From Austwickia chelonae (GTDB lineage: Bacteria > Actinomycetota > Actinomycetes > Actinomycetales > Dermatophilaceae), in assembly GCF_003391095.1 (NCBI RefSeq), contig NZ_CP031447.1, positions 2,542,001 to 2,606,000 of the forward strand: a DNA stretch of 64,000 bases, given 5' to 3'. The notes under the pieces were generated by a model. It searched no databases. It saw only the letters and a program-made list of their open reading frames with translations, and had not been told where the DNA came from. Positions 7,554 to 17,994 of the stretch are shown in pieces (position 1 is the first letter of the stretch; each line of letters begins with the position of its first letter). Position numbers and translations under genes: made by a program.

Positions 7554-8561
7554 GTGCCACCGATGCCCGAGCAGACGCTGATGAGTCCGAAAGACCCGGT
7601 CAGCACTCTTCCACCGAAGAAGCCGAAACGCCGCAAACTCCGCATCGTCATCGCTTCGCTCCTCTCCGTCGTCCTCATCGCGGTTCTTGGCGTGTTCGGT
7701 TATGCCGCTTACCTCGAGCACGTGGTCAACTCCTCGCTGACGCACTCCTCACTACTTCCCGAGGAAAATGGCGCCAAACCTGGACCCACAAAAGCTCCCG
7801 AAGCCGGAAATGCCCTCAACATTCTTCTCCTGGGGTCCGATCTACGCCCGGGCGAAGGCCAAGGCCGCTCCGACGTGATGTTGCTGCTGCACATCGACCG
7901 GGCCCGCCAGAACATCACCATGATCCACCTGCCCCGCGACATGCAGGTCAGCATCCCCGGGCACCGTGACGACAAACTCAACGCCAGCTATGCCTACGGG
8001 GGCGCACCTCTCACCGTGACCACGGTGCAGAACATGCTCGGCGTTCGCATCGACCACGTCGCCCAGATCGGCTTCGAAGGTTTCAAGGCCATGACCGACG
8101 CCGTCGGTGGCGTCGACGTACACGTCGCCGAAGGCAGCCGCGAGTTTCCCGTCGGCCAGACCCATCTCAACGGCGAGCGCGCCCTGCTCTTCGTGCGTCA
8201 ACGGTACGAGCTTCCGGAGGGGGACATCTCCCGTGGTCGACGTGAGCTGGCTTTCGTCAAAGGCCTGATGATGAAGGCGCTCTCCCCGCAGACCATGGCG
8301 GATCCGCGCAAGCTCACCTCTTTCGTGGAGGCTGCGGCGAAGAATGCCACCGTCGACAAAGGCATCACCACCGAGATGATCCGTTCCTTGGCTTTCGAGC
8401 TGCGCTCGGTGCGTGGCAACAACATCCACTTCTTGACAGCACCCATCTCCGGTTTCGCGACCCGTCCGGACGGAGCTGCGATCAATATCGTCGATACCGC
8501 CGCGATGAAACGTCTCGGACATGCGCTGTCCGTCGACGACATGGCCTCCTATCGGCGCTGA
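7554..8561 (+). CDS. LytR-CpsA-Psr (LCP) family cell-wall glycopolymer ligase
   Basis: About 335 residues. A basic cytoplasmic N-terminus (KKPKRRK) is followed by one membrane anchor at about residues 29-50 and an extracytoplasmic LCP domain. Visible LCP signatures are NILLLGSDLRP, GRSDVMLLLHID, IHLPRDMQV and GGVDVHV, plus the arginine-rich FVRQRYELPEGDISRGRRE. LCP enzymes attach undecaprenyl-linked glycopolymers (teichoic acid-like polymers, arabinogalactan) to peptidoglycan. The start chosen is GTG 7554, with AAGGGGG upstream. The frame is open back to 7422, but that part looks non-coding; ATG 7563 is another option. A strong hairpin follows. Confidence 0.9.
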   Translation: MPPMPEQTLMSPKDPVSTLPPKKPKRRKLRIVIASLLSVVLIAVLGVFGYAAYLEHVVNSSLTHSSLLPEENGAKPGPTKAPEAGNALNILLLGSDLRPGEGQGRSDVMLLLHIDRARQNITMIHLPRDMQVSIPGHRDDKLNASYAYGGAPLTVTTVQNMLGVRIDHVAQIGFEGFKAMTDAVGGVDVHVAEGSREFPVGQTHLNGERALLFVRQRYELPEGDISRGRRELAFVKGLMMKALSPQTMADPRKLTSFVEAAAKNATVDKGITTEMIRSLAFELRSVRGNNIHFLTAPISGFATRPDGAAINIVDTAAMKRLGHALSVDDMASYRR

Positions 8562-8584
8562 TCCTCGGCAGTACTCCCGCTGAG

Positions 8585-8637
8585 ACGGACGAAGCCGGTG
8601 TTCGGACCTACAAGGCCCGGACACCGGCTTCGTCCGT
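8585..8637. terminator. Bidirectional terminator hairpin
   Basis: 17 perfect base pairs (ACGGACGAAGCCGGTGT with its complement), then a G-U and three more pairs, and an 11-nt loop. It is placed between the convergent LCP and nitrobindin-like genes. Confidence 0.85.
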
Positions 8638-8645
8638 GAAAGATC

Positions 8646-9149
8646 TCAGCTCACGCGCCGCAATTTTGCCGAAGCATGGCTCTGCAAGGGGTAGCCGCGG
8701 GCAGCCATGTCCATCGCCCACATCAGCTGTGAATCGACAAAGCCGTACATCCGCGTCGCCGAATTGTATTCCTTCGACTCAGGGCTGCGCATCACACCGT
8801 CGGTGCGCAATTGCACCACGGGTCGTTGTTCATCGCGTTGACCAGCATACATCTCCACCACGCCCGTGGGATGGCTGAGCAGCAGTTCGATCTCACCGGA
8901 CTCCAGGACTCTCCAGAACCCGAGTTCGGTCGCCAACGGACGCACCTGACTGCCTTCGTCGTCCAGCAGCCAGGTCCGGCTTTCCCAGCGGAGAAAAGCC
9001 CGCTCGTCATGGCTACAGATGATCTCCTGGCCGAAGTTGACCGACTCCATGTCGGGATATCCGATCACCCCCGCGCCCTCCCAGCGCCCGACCAGCCAGG
9101 CCAGGGGCGCCAGCACAGGCTGGAGAGTGACGTCGAGTTCGAAGGCCAT
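8646..9149 (-). CDS. Nitrobindin-like FABP family heme-binding protein (peroxynitrite isomerase)
   Basis: 167 residues, small cytoplasmic beta-barrel. LVGRWEGAGVIGYP (about 19-32) matches the GxWxGxG motif of the nitrobindin/THAP4-like family, and a late His in LQSHASAKL is at the position of the proximal heme ligand. The M. tuberculosis relative is Rv0813c; family members isomerise peroxynitrite to nitrate. As in mycobacteria it is near glnR and mshD. Its start has a GAGGAATGA-type upstream region. Confidence 0.88.
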   Translation of the reverse strand: MAFELDVTLQPVLAPLAWLVGRWEGAGVIGYPDMESVNFGQEIICSHDERAFLRWESRTWLLDDEGSQVRPLATELGFWRVLESGEIELLLSHPTGVVEMYAGQRDEQRPVVQLRTDGVMRSPESKEYNSATRMYGFVDSQLMWAMDMAARGYPLQSHASAKLRRVS

Positions 9150-9260
9150 TCATTCCTCCTCGGGGCGGGACAATGCCCTCCATTCTCCCGTACATCCCGA
9201 ATGGTTGCGGCCGTCCGCGACCGGCCCCGGTGACTCTTCCGCCTGTCCCTGCGGTCGGCG

Positions 9261-10097
9261 TCAGGCTGCGAGACCTACCAGCGCCGAGACAACCACCCCG
9301 ACGATGAGCCACGACCCTGCGCCGGAAGCGATCTGAGGGCGCCTGCGCGACTGTGTCGGCTGTACGAAGAAAATCTGCCGCAAGGAATAGGACCCCAGTC
9401 CGGCGACGACGCCGGCCCCGACCACGACCCAGACCGGCAGCCCGGCGACATCGACCACGGCGTAGGCGGCATAGGCCCCAGCTCCCGACAACCCGGCAGT
9501 GATGACCACAGCAGGGCCGTCGTCGACCCACCGTCCGCGCACGATGTCACCGAAAGCCGCACAAGCCACTGCGGCGGCCACCACGATCACCGCGCCGAGC
9601 GCCCCCGGTCTGGTGAGCATCGGCAAGGACCCGGCCCATGCCGCGATCAGCAACACCCCCGAGACGGTGGACACCAAGGACTCCACCAGGCGTGGACGGC
9701 CGTCGCGCCGAGCCAGCTGGTGGATGAAGGCGGCCAGGACCGAACCGGCCAAGGCCACCAATACTGCGGAGAGATCACCTATCCCGCTGGCCACCGGACG
9801 AGCCAACCATCCGGTGACTCCCAAGGTCACCGCCGCATAAGCCAGGACGACCGTCGTTCCCCAGGGCGCCGGAAGGTTCAGCAGCGGCACCCAGCCGATG
9901 ACCACCGCCAGCACCATCACTCCCCCGGTCAGCGCGACGCCCAAGGGCATCTGCGCCGCGGCGAAGGCCGCCGACAGGGCAGCGGCGCCCACTGCAGCAC
10001 CGGTCACCATCGGGCGCCAGGGCCGGACCGGCATGAGTGGGCCAGCCACTGCGCTGGGCAGCGGCGGCGGATGCTGCGCCTTGTCGTCACTGGTCAT
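9261..10097 (-). CDS. Polytopic membrane protein of unknown function
   Basis: About 278 residues with eight or more hydrophobic segments in close succession. A short cytoplasmic N-terminus is rich in Pro. No transporter motif is recognised. Start taken at ATG 10097 (MTSDDKAQ), because the longer frame to 10295 reads out of frame through the MoaD/ThiS gene. It starts 46 bases after the MoaD/ThiS stop and is likely co-transcribed with it. Confidence 0.7.
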   Translation of the reverse strand: MTSDDKAQHPPPLPSAVAGPLMPVRPWRPMVTGAAVGAAALSAAFAAAQMPLGVALTGGVMVLAVVIGWVPLLNLPAPWGTTVVLAYAAVTLGVTGWLARPVASGIGDLSAVLVALAGSVLAAFIHQLARRDGRPRLVESLVSTVSGVLLIAAWAGSLPMLTRPGALGAVIVVAAAVACAAFGDIVRGRWVDDGPAVVITAGLSGAGAYAAYAVVDVAGLPVWVVVGAGVVAGLGSYSLRQIFFVQPTQSRRRPQIASGAGSWLIVGVVVSALVGLAA

Positions 10098-10143
10098 CCC
10101 TGCGGTACTCCTCGCCGTCTCGCCCACAGGGCGCATTCTCCCA

Positions 10144-10398
10144 TCACCCACCGGCGAAAGGAGGGAGCACTTCGAGGACGCACCCAGCTGGCGCCTCCGC
10201 ATCGCGGCCCACGGCCAGCCCGTCCACAAGCACCGATGCGACCGCCAGCACCGGGACGAGCTCCGGATGCCGGGTCTCGGCCGCTGCCAGGACATCGGCG
10301 ACCCGCCCCGGCTCGGCGGGTTCTTCGGCCACCCCGGCTGCGGACCGAGCCGCAGCCCAGTAACGCACGGTCAGCGTTGTGAAAGAGGTCTGTGTCAC
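10144..10398 (-). CDS. MoaD/ThiS-family sulfur carrier protein
   Basis: 84 residues ending in PPFAGG: the C-terminal Gly-Gly is the site of adenylation and thiocarboxylation in MoaD and ThiS. The [12 protein letters not shown] start and [11 protein letters not shown] middle fit the ubiquitin-like fold. It may serve molybdopterin synthesis or thiamine/cysteine synthesis; no partner (MoaE, MoeB, ThiG) is in the window. It starts with GTG at 10398, 72 bases from the divergent glnR. In M. tuberculosis, sulfur-transfer genes (Rv0814c-Rv0815c) lie at this place. Confidence 0.82.
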   Translation of the reverse strand: MTQTSFTTLTVRYWAAARSAAGVAEEPAEPGRVADVLAAAETRHPELVPVLAVASVLVDGLAVGRDAEAPAGCVLEVLPPFAGG

Positions 10399-10458
10399 GG
10401 CCCCAAGCCTGCCATCCCGGAGGCGCTCTTCCCCGACGGTCCGGGCATCGGGACGACC

Positions 10459-10464
10459 TATTCT
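10459..10464 (+). promoter_or_regulatory. Predicted -10 element for a leaderless glnR transcript
   Basis: TATTCT ends seven bases before the glnR ATG, and no Shine-Dalgarno sequence is seen. This spacing is typical of leaderless transcripts in actinobacteria, where transcription starts at the A of ATG. No clear -35 element. Confidence 0.45.
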
Positions 10465-10470
10465 AGGACG

Positions 10471-11151
10471 ATGGCGGAGCTGATCCTCATGACATCCGCG
10501 CTCGGGGCGAGCACGGAGATCCTGCCTGGTCTCGGTTTCCTTTCCCATGAGGTTCGCCTCGTCCGCCCGGACATCGACGAGCTCCTCCGCGGGAGAAAAG
10601 GCGAGGTCATCCTGGTGGATGCCCGCCGCGACCTGGCCGGTGCCCGGGCCCTGTGCCGATTACTCGCTGCCATGGGTACCACCTGTCCGGTGATCGTCGT
10701 CCTCACCGAAGGCGGCCTGATCGCGGTCTCCCACGACTGGACGTTCGCCGACATCCTGCTGGACTCTGCCGGCCCGGCCGAGATCGATACCCGGATCCGG
10801 CTCGCGCTCACCCGCGTCCCCGAGGAAGACTCCGACCTGAGCGCCCCGATCACCAACGGGAACTTAGAGATCAACGAGTCCACCTACTCGGCGCGGCTCG
10901 ACGGGCGACTCCTCGACCTGACCTACAAGGAGTTCGAGCTCCTGAAGTACCTGGTGCAACACCCAGGTCGGGTCTTCACCCGGGCTCATCTGCTGCAAGA
11001 GGTCTGGGGATACGACTACTTCGGTGGGACACGCACCGTCGACGTACACATCCGTCGGTTGAGGGCCAAGCTCGGCACCGACAACGAGAGCCTCATCGGC
11101 ACCGTCCGCAACGTCGGATACCGCTTCGTCCCCGACGAGGTGCCCGCCTGA
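10471..11151 (+). CDS. glnR: GlnR, orphan OmpR-type nitrogen regulator
   Basis: 226 residues. The receiver-like N-terminal domain has Asp50 in [10 protein letters not shown], the conserved residue of GlnR that is not phosphorylated in the usual way but supports dimerisation. The C-terminal winged helix spans about 130-222 ([40 protein letters not shown]) and is nearly the same as in Streptomyces GlnR. GlnR controls ammonium uptake and assimilation genes. It precedes mshD as in mycobacteria (Rv0818-Rv0819), but a secreted nucleotidase has been inserted on the other strand. Confidence 0.93.
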   Translation: MAELILMTSALGASTEILPGLGFLSHEVRLVRPDIDELLRGRKGEVILVDARRDLAGARALCRLLAAMGTTCPVIVVLTEGGLIAVSHDWTFADILLDSAGPAEIDTRIRLALTRVPEEDSDLSAPITNGNLEINESTYSARLDGRLLDLTYKEFELLKYLVQHPGRVFTRAHLLQEVWGYDYFGGTRTVDVHIRRLRAKLGTDNESLIGTVRNVGYRFVPDEVPA

Positions 11152-11169
11152 CCTGCCGACGGGCACCTC
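11137..11169. terminator. Hairpin overlapping the glnR stop codon
   Basis: A perfect 10-bp inverted repeat, GAGGTGCCCG (11137-11146) with CGGGCACCTC (11160-11169). The left arm lies in the last codons of glnR and the stop is in the loop. The end of the convergent 5'-nucleotidase gene is about 40 bases away. Confidence 0.6.
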
Positions 11170-11211
11170 CGGACGGGTTCTACCAGCCGATGCGGGCTAC
11201 GCCTGTCCCTG

Positions 11212-13395
11212 TCACTTCTTGGTGATCCGGGTCAGCGGCGCCGGGGTGTACGACGCGTGCTTCTCCAGGTACTTCGCGAAGCTGTCCAGGTCCTGGCTGC
11301 CGGTGATCCGGTTCTTGCCCTGGGCGAGGACGGGGAACCCGTCTCCTCCGTCAGCCAGGAAGGAGTTCGCCACCACCCGGTAGGTCGACGTGCGGTCCAC
11401 GGCTTTACCGCCGACCTTCACACTGCCGTCCACGACCCGCGGCCCCTGCGGTCCGGCCGTCCAGGAGTACTCGAATCCCTTACTCACCTGAAGGATCTTC
11501 GGGTCAGCAGCATTCTTCCCGGTGAACTGCTGGTTCAACACTGTGTAGAGCTGCTCCCCGGTCAGATCCATCGAGACCAGGTTGTTGCCGAAAGGCTGCA
11601 CCGAGAAGGCTTTACGGAAGGTCACCGTTCCCGGCTTCTCCCCGGACAGCGGAGCGAAGGGCAGGTCCGCACGAATCCCTCCGGGGTTCATGAAGGCCAC
11701 CGCAGGAGCACCCTTCGCCGCCACCCCGGGGTCCGACAGATGCGCATCCGCCACCAGGTCACCCAGTTGACTCTCCCCAGCCGCATTCGGCGTCCGGGTC
11801 ACATCGGCCGAGATCGTCCCCAGACCACGGTCCGCGATCGGCTTCACCTTCGCGGTGTACGCCGAGACGATCTGCTGGATCTGTGGGTCGGCAGGCACAT
11901 CGCGGGACACGATCTGCTGACGAGCCCACGTCCGGGCACGCACCACGTCCTTGGTGGCGGGGTCGTACTTGAAGTGCAGATTCGTGATCAACCGGCCTAA
12001 GGCCAAGGCCTGGGTGACCGGGCGCGGTTTGCCCTGTGGATCCGGAACATCACAGATGTACGCCTGGTGGCTGTGCGCGGTGAGAATCGCATCCACCCCC
12101 GCATCGACCTTGCGCGCGATCGGCAGCACCGGCGACCCGGTGAGCAGGTTCGTACTTCCGGCGGAACACTGCGCGTCATACGGCGGAGTCACCTGGTAGG
12201 ACTTCCCGTTAGGTGCCTTCCACGGCTGAGCGGGCACCGAACCACCCTCGTGGACGAGCGCGACGACCGCATTGATCCCCTTCGCCCGCAGCTCCGCAGT
12301 CGCCCGGTTGATCGCCTCGACCTCATCGCCGAAGGTGATTCCCTTGACGCCCTCATGGCTGACAACATTCGCGGTGTCCTTCAGGACCACCCCGATGACC
12401 CCGATCTGCACGCCGTTCTTCTTCATCACGGTGTAGGCGGGCAAGATCGGCTTCTTCGTCCCCGCGTGGTAGACATTCGCCGCCAACAACGGGAACGAAG
12501 AACCCGCGTACTTGTGCAGAGCACAGGAGTTGCGGTTGTTCTTGCCCTCGCCGTCGTCGACACAGCCGCCCTTGACGATACGCAGCAGCTCTTTGTACCC
12601 CTTGTCGAACTCGTGGTTACCCACCGACGCAGCATCGACCTTCATCTTCGCCAGGGCTTCCATCGTCGGCTCGTCGTAGAAGGCCGCCGACAGCAACGGA
12701 GAACCACCGATCTGGTCACCGGCGGCAACCGTGAACGAAGTCTGTTGCCCGTCCCGCAGCCGCTTCAGATGGGTCGACAGATAAGCCGCGCCCCCGGCAT
12801 CGACCGTCGCCGCACTGACCTTCCCCGCAGCATCCACGGTGTGTCCTACGGTGACCCGCCCGCTGCCCCCCGTGGGCGGCTCCAGATTGCCGTGGAAGTC
12901 GTTGAAGGCCAACAACTGCACATCCTTCAAAGTGCGCTCATGGGCCCGCTGGTCACGAGCCTGCTGGCGCACCTTGCGCTGAGTCGCCCGGTCGGCACGA
13001 GCCGCAGCACGCGCCCGCAGCCCGTCCGCCTGTTGACGGCTCGGCACCTGCTGCTGGACCGACTGGCCACCTGCAGGCGGCTGAGCCAGCTGGCCGGGCA
13101 CCGCATCCGCAGGCATCTGCTGTTTCTGTTTTCGGTCCCGCGTCTCCTCAGCCGAATCCCTCGCGGCCTCGGCGTCGTCCCGGGCCTTCTCCGCCGCATC
13201 TGCCTTCGTCTCGGCAGCCTCGCGGGCCGCTCTGGTCCGGGCGTCCTCCGCCACCGGACGGGACGACCCGGCGGCCGCCTTCCCCGACGGTGCCGGGGTG
13301 GTGGCCGCGCCGGCCGGTAACGTGGCCAACGAACTGGTCAGGGCGACGCCAGACAGACAAATGGCGATGATCCGAGACCGTCGGACACTGCTCAT
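11212..13395 (-). CDS. Secreted 5'-nucleotidase/2',3'-cyclic phosphodiesterase family protein
   Basis: About 727 residues. A Sec signal peptide ends near LPAGAA. It is followed by about 110 residues rich in Ala, Glu, Lys and Arg, likely coiled coil, then the metallophosphatase domain: LLAFNDFHGNLEPP, GDQIGGSPLL, SVGNHEFDKG and AHSHQAYIC supply the metal ligands. The 5'-nucleotidase C-terminal domain has NPGGIRADL and FGNNLVSMDLTG. It likely releases phosphate and nucleosides from nucleotides outside the cell. No sortase motif or C-terminal anchor is seen. ATG 13395 has AGGAG upstream. The coiled-coil insert is not usual for the family. Confidence 0.93.
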   Translation of the reverse strand: MSSVRRSRIIAICLSGVALTSSLATLPAGAATTPAPSGKAAAGSSRPVAEDARTRAAREAAETKADAAEKARDDAEAARDSAEETRDRKQKQQMPADAVPGQLAQPPAGGQSVQQQVPSRQQADGLRARAAARADRATQRKVRQQARDQRAHERTLKDVQLLAFNDFHGNLEPPTGGSGRVTVGHTVDAAGKVSAATVDAGGAAYLSTHLKRLRDGQQTSFTVAAGDQIGGSPLLSAAFYDEPTMEALAKMKVDAASVGNHEFDKGYKELLRIVKGGCVDDGEGKNNRNSCALHKYAGSSFPLLAANVYHAGTKKPILPAYTVMKKNGVQIGVIGVVLKDTANVVSHEGVKGITFGDEVEAINRATAELRAKGINAVVALVHEGGSVPAQPWKAPNGKSYQVTPPYDAQCSAGSTNLLTGSPVLPIARKVDAGVDAILTAHSHQAYICDVPDPQGKPRPVTQALALGRLITNLHFKYDPATKDVVRARTWARQQIVSRDVPADPQIQQIVSAYTAKVKPIADRGLGTISADVTRTPNAAGESQLGDLVADAHLSDPGVAAKGAPAVAFMNPGGIRADLPFAPLSGEKPGTVTFRKAFSVQPFGNNLVSMDLTGEQLYTVLNQQFTGKNAADPKILQVSKGFEYSWTAGPQGPRVVDGSVKVGGKAVDRTSTYRVVANSFLADGGDGFPVLAQGKNRITGSQDLDSFAKYLEKHASYTPAPLTRITKK

Positions 13396-13516
13396 GGGCT
13401 CTCCTGTGTACGAGCTTGCGCGCCATCGCGCAAAATATGCCGGTTGCGGACGTGATCCGCAGTACTGCCACTCCAGGACAGCAGAGACCAAGGTCTCCCC
13501 GTGATGGAATGGCGAT

Positions 13517-14443
13517 ATGTGGGTGGAATGTGGAGAACGAATCGACGAGAGCACACGACAGGACGTCCTGGCGCTCGCAGAGACCGCTGCCGGAGCCGAC
13601 CAGGTCGCCCCGCTGTCGGAACAGACAGTGCTCAACCTTGACGAACCCAGCACAGGGATCACCCATATCGTCGCCCGAGGACCGTTCTCAGCAGACGCCG
13701 GGGCCCAGGCCAGCTCCCAGAACGAATCACCTACTCTGTTGGGCTATGCGCAGATCGATGCGCGCCCTGGCGGGATCCCCTCCGCCGAACTCGTCGTCCA
13801 CCCCGCTCACCGGAGTCGAGGCACCGGACGGCGCCTCCTGCGGGAGGTCCTCACCCACACCCCGGACGCCCGGATCTGGGCCCACGGTTTCCTCCCGGCA
13901 GCCGCGGCCCTCGCCGAAGCCGAAGAGCTCACCATCGTCCGTGAACTACTGCGGATGGGCAGAGAGCTCCGCCCCGATGACTCCCTGCCCACCGAGCTTC
14001 CCCAGGGATACACGGTGCGCACTTTCACCTCCTCCGACAGTGAGGAATGGCTGGCGGTCAACGCTGCGGCCTTCGCCGACCACGCTGAACAAGGCCGCCT
14101 CGGGCCCGACGACCTGAGCGCGCGCACCCGCGAATCCTGGTTCGACCCGCGGGGCTTCTTCCTCGTCCACGACCCCCAGGGCCGACTTGCGGCCTTCCAC
14201 TGGACCAAGGTCCACGAGGGCACCGCCGAGATCTACGTGGTCGGGGTCTCTCCAGACCACCAGGGAAAAGGACTAGGACGTTCCGCGACCGCCATCGGAC
14301 TCGCCCATCTACGGGACCGTGGGAACCATCAGGTCGAGCTCTACGTGGACGGTCACAACACCCCAGCCGTCAGTACATACCGAAAACAGAGATTTACAGT
14401 GCTCGACCGCGATGTCCAGCTGATCAAGTCGATGCCACGATAG
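13517..14443 (+). CDS. mshD: Mycothiol synthase MshD
   Basis: 308 residues, the last step of mycothiol synthesis (acetylation of Cys-GlcN-Ins by acetyl-CoA). Two GNAT domains are present: an N-terminal one with [11 protein letters not shown], and the catalytic C-terminal one with [18 protein letters not shown] and [11 protein letters not shown]. The length fits the family (about 300). It is four bases upstream of ppk, so mshD-ppk-mutT1 form one operon. mshA is at the left edge of the window. Confidence 0.94.
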   Translation: MWVECGERIDESTRQDVLALAETAAGADQVAPLSEQTVLNLDEPSTGITHIVARGPFSADAGAQASSQNESPTLLGYAQIDARPGGIPSAELVVHPAHRSRGTGRRLLREVLTHTPDARIWAHGFLPAAAALAEAEELTIVRELLRMGRELRPDDSLPTELPQGYTVRTFTSSDSEEWLAVNAAAFADHAEQGRLGPDDLSARTRESWFDPRGFFLVHDPQGRLAAFHWTKVHEGTAEIYVVGVSPDHQGKGLGRSATAIGLAHLRDRGNHQVELYVDGHNTPAVSTYRKQRFTVLDRDVQLIKSMPR

Positions 14444-14447
14444 GAAC

Positions 14448-16751
14448 ATGGCCAGCGCCGAGAACCAGCCCGTCGAGAGCACAACACCTGTGGACGCACC
14501 GGACGGTCCACCTGCCCCCACCAACGAGAGCGACCACGCCCGGCTGTCGACCTCCCTGACCGCGGCCCCGGAACGCCCTCGTCCCCGAGCCGCCAACGGC
14601 AGATTCGTCCGGCTCCCCGAGAGCGAGGACGGGCCGACGCCCTCGGGGGACGGACTTCCCGACGAACGTTTCCTCGATCGGGAGATCTCCTGGTTGCAGT
14701 TCAACGAACGGGTTCTCCAGCTGGCCTTGGACCCCGACCTGTACCTCCTGGAACGGGCCCGGTTCCTGTCGATCTTCGCCAGCAATCTCGACGAATTCTT
14801 CATGGTGCGGGTCGCCGGATTGAAAAGACGTATCGCGACAGGCCTGGCGATCCGCTCGGCCTCCGGGCTCGAGCCCCGCGAGCTCCTCGATCGCATCCTG
14901 TCCAGCGCACGCCAGCTCATGGAAACCCATGCGCGGGTCTTCGCCGAGGAGGTTCAGCCTGCGCTCGCCGAAGAAGGCATCGTCCTGGAGCGATGGACCG
15001 AGCTGACCGATGACGAGCGGGAACGGCTGTCGTGGTGGTTCCGTGGCCAGGTCTTCCCCGTGCTGACCCCCTTGGCCGTCGATCCGGCGCACCCCTTCCC
15101 CTACATCTCCGGCCTGTCGTTGAACCTCGCCGTGACCCTGATCAATCCCAAGACCGGGAATGAGCACTTCGCCCGGGTCAAGGTGCCTCCGCTGCTTCCT
15201 CGCCTGGTCAGGGTCGAGTCCGAGGACGAACCTCGCAGCCTGTACGGCGCTCGTTTCGTGCCCTTGGAAGAGATCATCGCGGCCCATCTCGAGCAGCTCT
15301 TCCCGGGGATGGACGTCCAGGAGCACTTCACCTTCCGGGTGACCCGCAACGAGGACCTGGAGGTCGAGGAGGACGACGCGGAGAACCTCCTCACCGCGTT
15401 GGAGAAAGAACTCACCCGGCGGAGATTCGGCCCACCGGTCCGCCTGGAGGTCGACGCGGCGATGGACGACCATGTCCTGCGGATGCTCATGCGGGAGATG
15501 CAGGTCGGCCCGCAGGAAGTCTTCCGCCTGCCCTCGCCCCTGGATCTGCGTTGCCTGGGTGCGGTCGCCGACCTGGACCTCACCGAGCTGAAGTACCCGA
15601 GTTTCGTACCTCGGACCCACCCCGATCTCGCCCGCGTCGAATCGAGCAAGCCGGCGAACATCCTCGCAGCGATGCGGGCGAAGGATGTGCTCGTCCAGCA
15701 TCCTTATGACAGCTTCTCGACCTCGGTCCAGGCCTTCATCGAACAGGCTGCAGCTGACCCGAAAGTGCTGGCCATCAAGCAGACCCTGTATCGCACCAGC
15801 GGAGACTCCCCCATTATCGACGCCCTGATCGATGCCGCAGAATCAGGAAAGCAGGTCCTGGCTGTCGTCGAGATCAAGGCCCGTTTCGACGAACAGAACA
15901 ACATCGAATGGGCCCGCAAGCTGGAACACGCCGGAGTGCACGTCGTCTACGGGGTCGTCGGCTTGAAAACCCACTGCAAGTTGTCCCTGGTCGTCCGCCA
16001 GGAGACCAACGGACTGCGCCGTTACTGCCATGTGGGCACCGGTAACTATCACCCGAAGACAGCCCGGCTCTACGAGGACTTCGGACTGTTCACCTGTGAC
16101 CCCAGCGTCGGTGAGGATCTGACCAGGCTGTTCAACCAGTTGTCCGGTTGGGCTCCCCGCAGCAAGTTCAAACGCCTGCTGGTCGCTCCCCGTTCGCTCC
16201 GCTCTGGCCTGCTCGACAAGATCGAAGGACAGATCGAACGGGCCCAACAGGGTAAACCGGCCTATATCGGCATGAAGGTCAATTCCATCGTCGACGAGAC
16301 CGTGATCGACGCCCTGTACCGCGCTTCACAGGCCGGTGTCGAGGTCGACGTGCTCGTCCGAGGTATCTGCGCGCTCCGTCCAGGCCTGCCGGGCTTGTCC
16401 GAACGGATCCGGGTGCGATCGATCCTGGGACGCTTCCTTGAGCACAGCCGGATCTTCGTCTTCGGGACGAGCGGCACTGACGGGGTCTACCTGGGCAGCG
16501 CCGACATGATGCACCGGAATCTCGACCGTCGGGTCGAGGCCCTGGTCCGGATCAACGACCCGGGGCATGTCGAGCAGCTGGTGTGGATCCTGGCCCAAGG
16601 CATGAGCGACACCACCTCCAGCTGGCATCTGGACGGGGCGGGGAGATGGACCAGATGCCATCGCGGGGGGAACGGCGAGCCCCTCGTCGACCTCCAGTCC
16701 GCCCTCATCGACTCCCATGGCCGTCGACGCAAGCAGAAGCGCGTCCGATGA
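14448..16751 (+). CDS. ppk: Polyphosphate kinase PPK1
   Basis: 767 residues. Reversibly transfers the ATP gamma-phosphate to polyphosphate; membrane-associated. The N-terminal domain begins at about 65 ([15 protein letters not shown], then [13 protein letters not shown]). The catalytic core has the region around [14 protein letters not shown] and the [15 protein letters not shown] motif, with the His region that is phosphorylated in this family. There is an extra disordered, Pro/Thr-rich N-terminus of about 60 residues. It overlaps the MutT1-like gene by ATGA. With the pst operon nearby it suggests phosphate storage. Confidence 0.96.
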   Translation: MASAENQPVESTTPVDAPDGPPAPTNESDHARLSTSLTAAPERPRPRAANGRFVRLPESEDGPTPSGDGLPDERFLDREISWLQFNERVLQLALDPDLYLLERARFLSIFASNLDEFFMVRVAGLKRRIATGLAIRSASGLEPRELLDRILSSARQLMETHARVFAEEVQPALAEEGIVLERWTELTDDERERLSWWFRGQVFPVLTPLAVDPAHPFPYISGLSLNLAVTLINPKTGNEHFARVKVPPLLPRLVRVESEDEPRSLYGARFVPLEEIIAAHLEQLFPGMDVQEHFTFRVTRNEDLEVEEDDAENLLTALEKELTRRRFGPPVRLEVDAAMDDHVLRMLMREMQVGPQEVFRLPSPLDLRCLGAVADLDLTELKYPSFVPRTHPDLARVESSKPANILAAMRAKDVLVQHPYDSFSTSVQAFIEQAAADPKVLAIKQTLYRTSGDSPIIDALIDAAESGKQVLAVVEIKARFDEQNNIEWARKLEHAGVHVVYGVVGLKTHCKLSLVVRQETNGLRRYCHVGTGNYHPKTARLYEDFGLFTCDPSVGEDLTRLFNQLSGWAPRSKFKRLLVAPRSLRSGLLDKIEGQIERAQQGKPAYIGMKVNSIVDETVIDALYRASQAGVEVDVLVRGICALRPGLPGLSERIRVRSILGRFLEHSRIFVFGTSGTDGVYLGSADMMHRNLDRRVEALVRINDPGHVEQLVWILAQGMSDTTSSWHLDGAGRWTRCHRGGNGEPLVDLQSALIDSHGRRRKQKRVR

Positions 16752-17710
16752 ATCGTGCAGCCAAGAACAGAAGAACAGTAGAGGTTCAGACCGCCGGGAT
16801 CGTTCCCTGGCGTCGACGGAACGGACGCTTGGAAGTAGCACTGGTCCACCGTCGACGTTATGACGACTGGTCGTGGCCCAAAGGAAAACTTGAGCCCCGG
16901 GAAAACCATCCCGCAGCAGCCGTCCGTGAGGCGGCAGAAGAGACCGGTCTGGTGATGCGCCTGGGAATGCCTTTGCCGACGAACAGCTACCCGCTGTCCC
17001 CACGAGGTGGACGTCCCCACGAAAAAGTCATCCGCTATTGGGCCGGGAAACCGGTCTCCGGGGACGGGAAACTGCTCCACGAGGTGGACAAGCTGCGTTG
17101 GGCCACGGTTCCCAAGGCGAGTCGCTTGCTGACCTACCGTCGCGACCGTGAACAGCTCGACGCCCTCGCCGCAGCGGACAACTGCGGGGATCTGAAGGCC
17201 TGGCCACTGGTGCTGGTCCGGCACGGTCATGCGGCTTCCCGCAGGTCATGGAACGAGAACGACTGGTTACGCCCGCTGAGCCGTCGAGGCCGGACCCAAG
17301 CACAAGAATTGGTGGGCCTGTTGTCCGCCTACGACATTCGCCATGTGGCCACGTCCTCGTCCTCCCGTTGCCTCCACACGGTCACCCCCTACGCCGAGTC
17401 CAGGCAGTACACCGTCCACTCGACGACCGTGCTCTCCGAAGAAGGTTTCGCCGAAGACCCGAGGCTGTCCGCAGCGGCGCTGAAAGGACTACTCAGATCG
17501 GGAGAACGGGCGCTCCTGTGCAGTCATGGGCCCGTCATTCCCTCACTGCTCACCGAGCTGATCACCCGCTCACGCGGGTCTACCCGTCAGATGTTGCGAA
17601 AGGTTCACGGGGAGAACATGGTCAAGGGAGAGGCCCTGGTCTTGCACATGCGCGGCCGGGGGCCTTCGGCAAAAGTCGTCGCAGCCGAACGACATCTTCC
17701 GCTGATCTGA
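16748..17710 (+). CDS. mutT1: MutT1-type NUDIX hydrolase with C-terminal histidine phosphatase domain
   Basis: 320 residues. The N-terminal NUDIX box reads [20 protein letters not shown], with the REAAEE core near residues 56-61. The C-terminal half begins [13 protein letters not shown] (RHG catalytic motif) and has [12 protein letters not shown]. This architecture is that of mycobacterial MutT1 (Rv2985), which removes 8-oxo-dGTP and diadenosine polyphosphates. It starts at ATG 16748, overlapping the ppk stop; ppk-mutT1 adjacency is also seen in mycobacteria. Confidence 0.93.
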   Translation: MNRAAKNRRTVEVQTAGIVPWRRRNGRLEVALVHRRRYDDWSWPKGKLEPRENHPAAAVREAAEETGLVMRLGMPLPTNSYPLSPRGGRPHEKVIRYWAGKPVSGDGKLLHEVDKLRWATVPKASRLLTYRRDREQLDALAAADNCGDLKAWPLVLVRHGHAASRRSWNENDWLRPLSRRGRTQAQELVGLLSAYDIRHVATSSSSRCLHTVTPYAESRQYTVHSTTVLSEEGFAEDPRLSAAALKGLLRSGERALLCSHGPVIPSLLTELITRSRGSTRQMLRKVHGENMVKGEALVLHMRGRGPSAKVVAAERHLPLI

Positions 17711-17994
17711 GCAAGGACCCGGGTTCTCGGCCGATGACCGTTCGCAGCGCGGACATGCCGGTCGCCCTTTCTCAGGGTGCGCCCTCTCGACCCGATTGGG
17801 AACGAGGTACGGCTAGCCGTTACCGTGGATGAAGCGTGCCAGGCCGCGGTAGCCCCGGGTCCCAAAATACGCCGCTACGAGCGGCCGTGCGCCGAGAGGC
17901 GCTCCCGGTTTGGCACGTTTCACGTCCGAGGAGTCGCTCCCGTGTTCACGCGGGGGCGACTTCTGGTCACCTGCCAGGTGGAAAGAACGAGATG

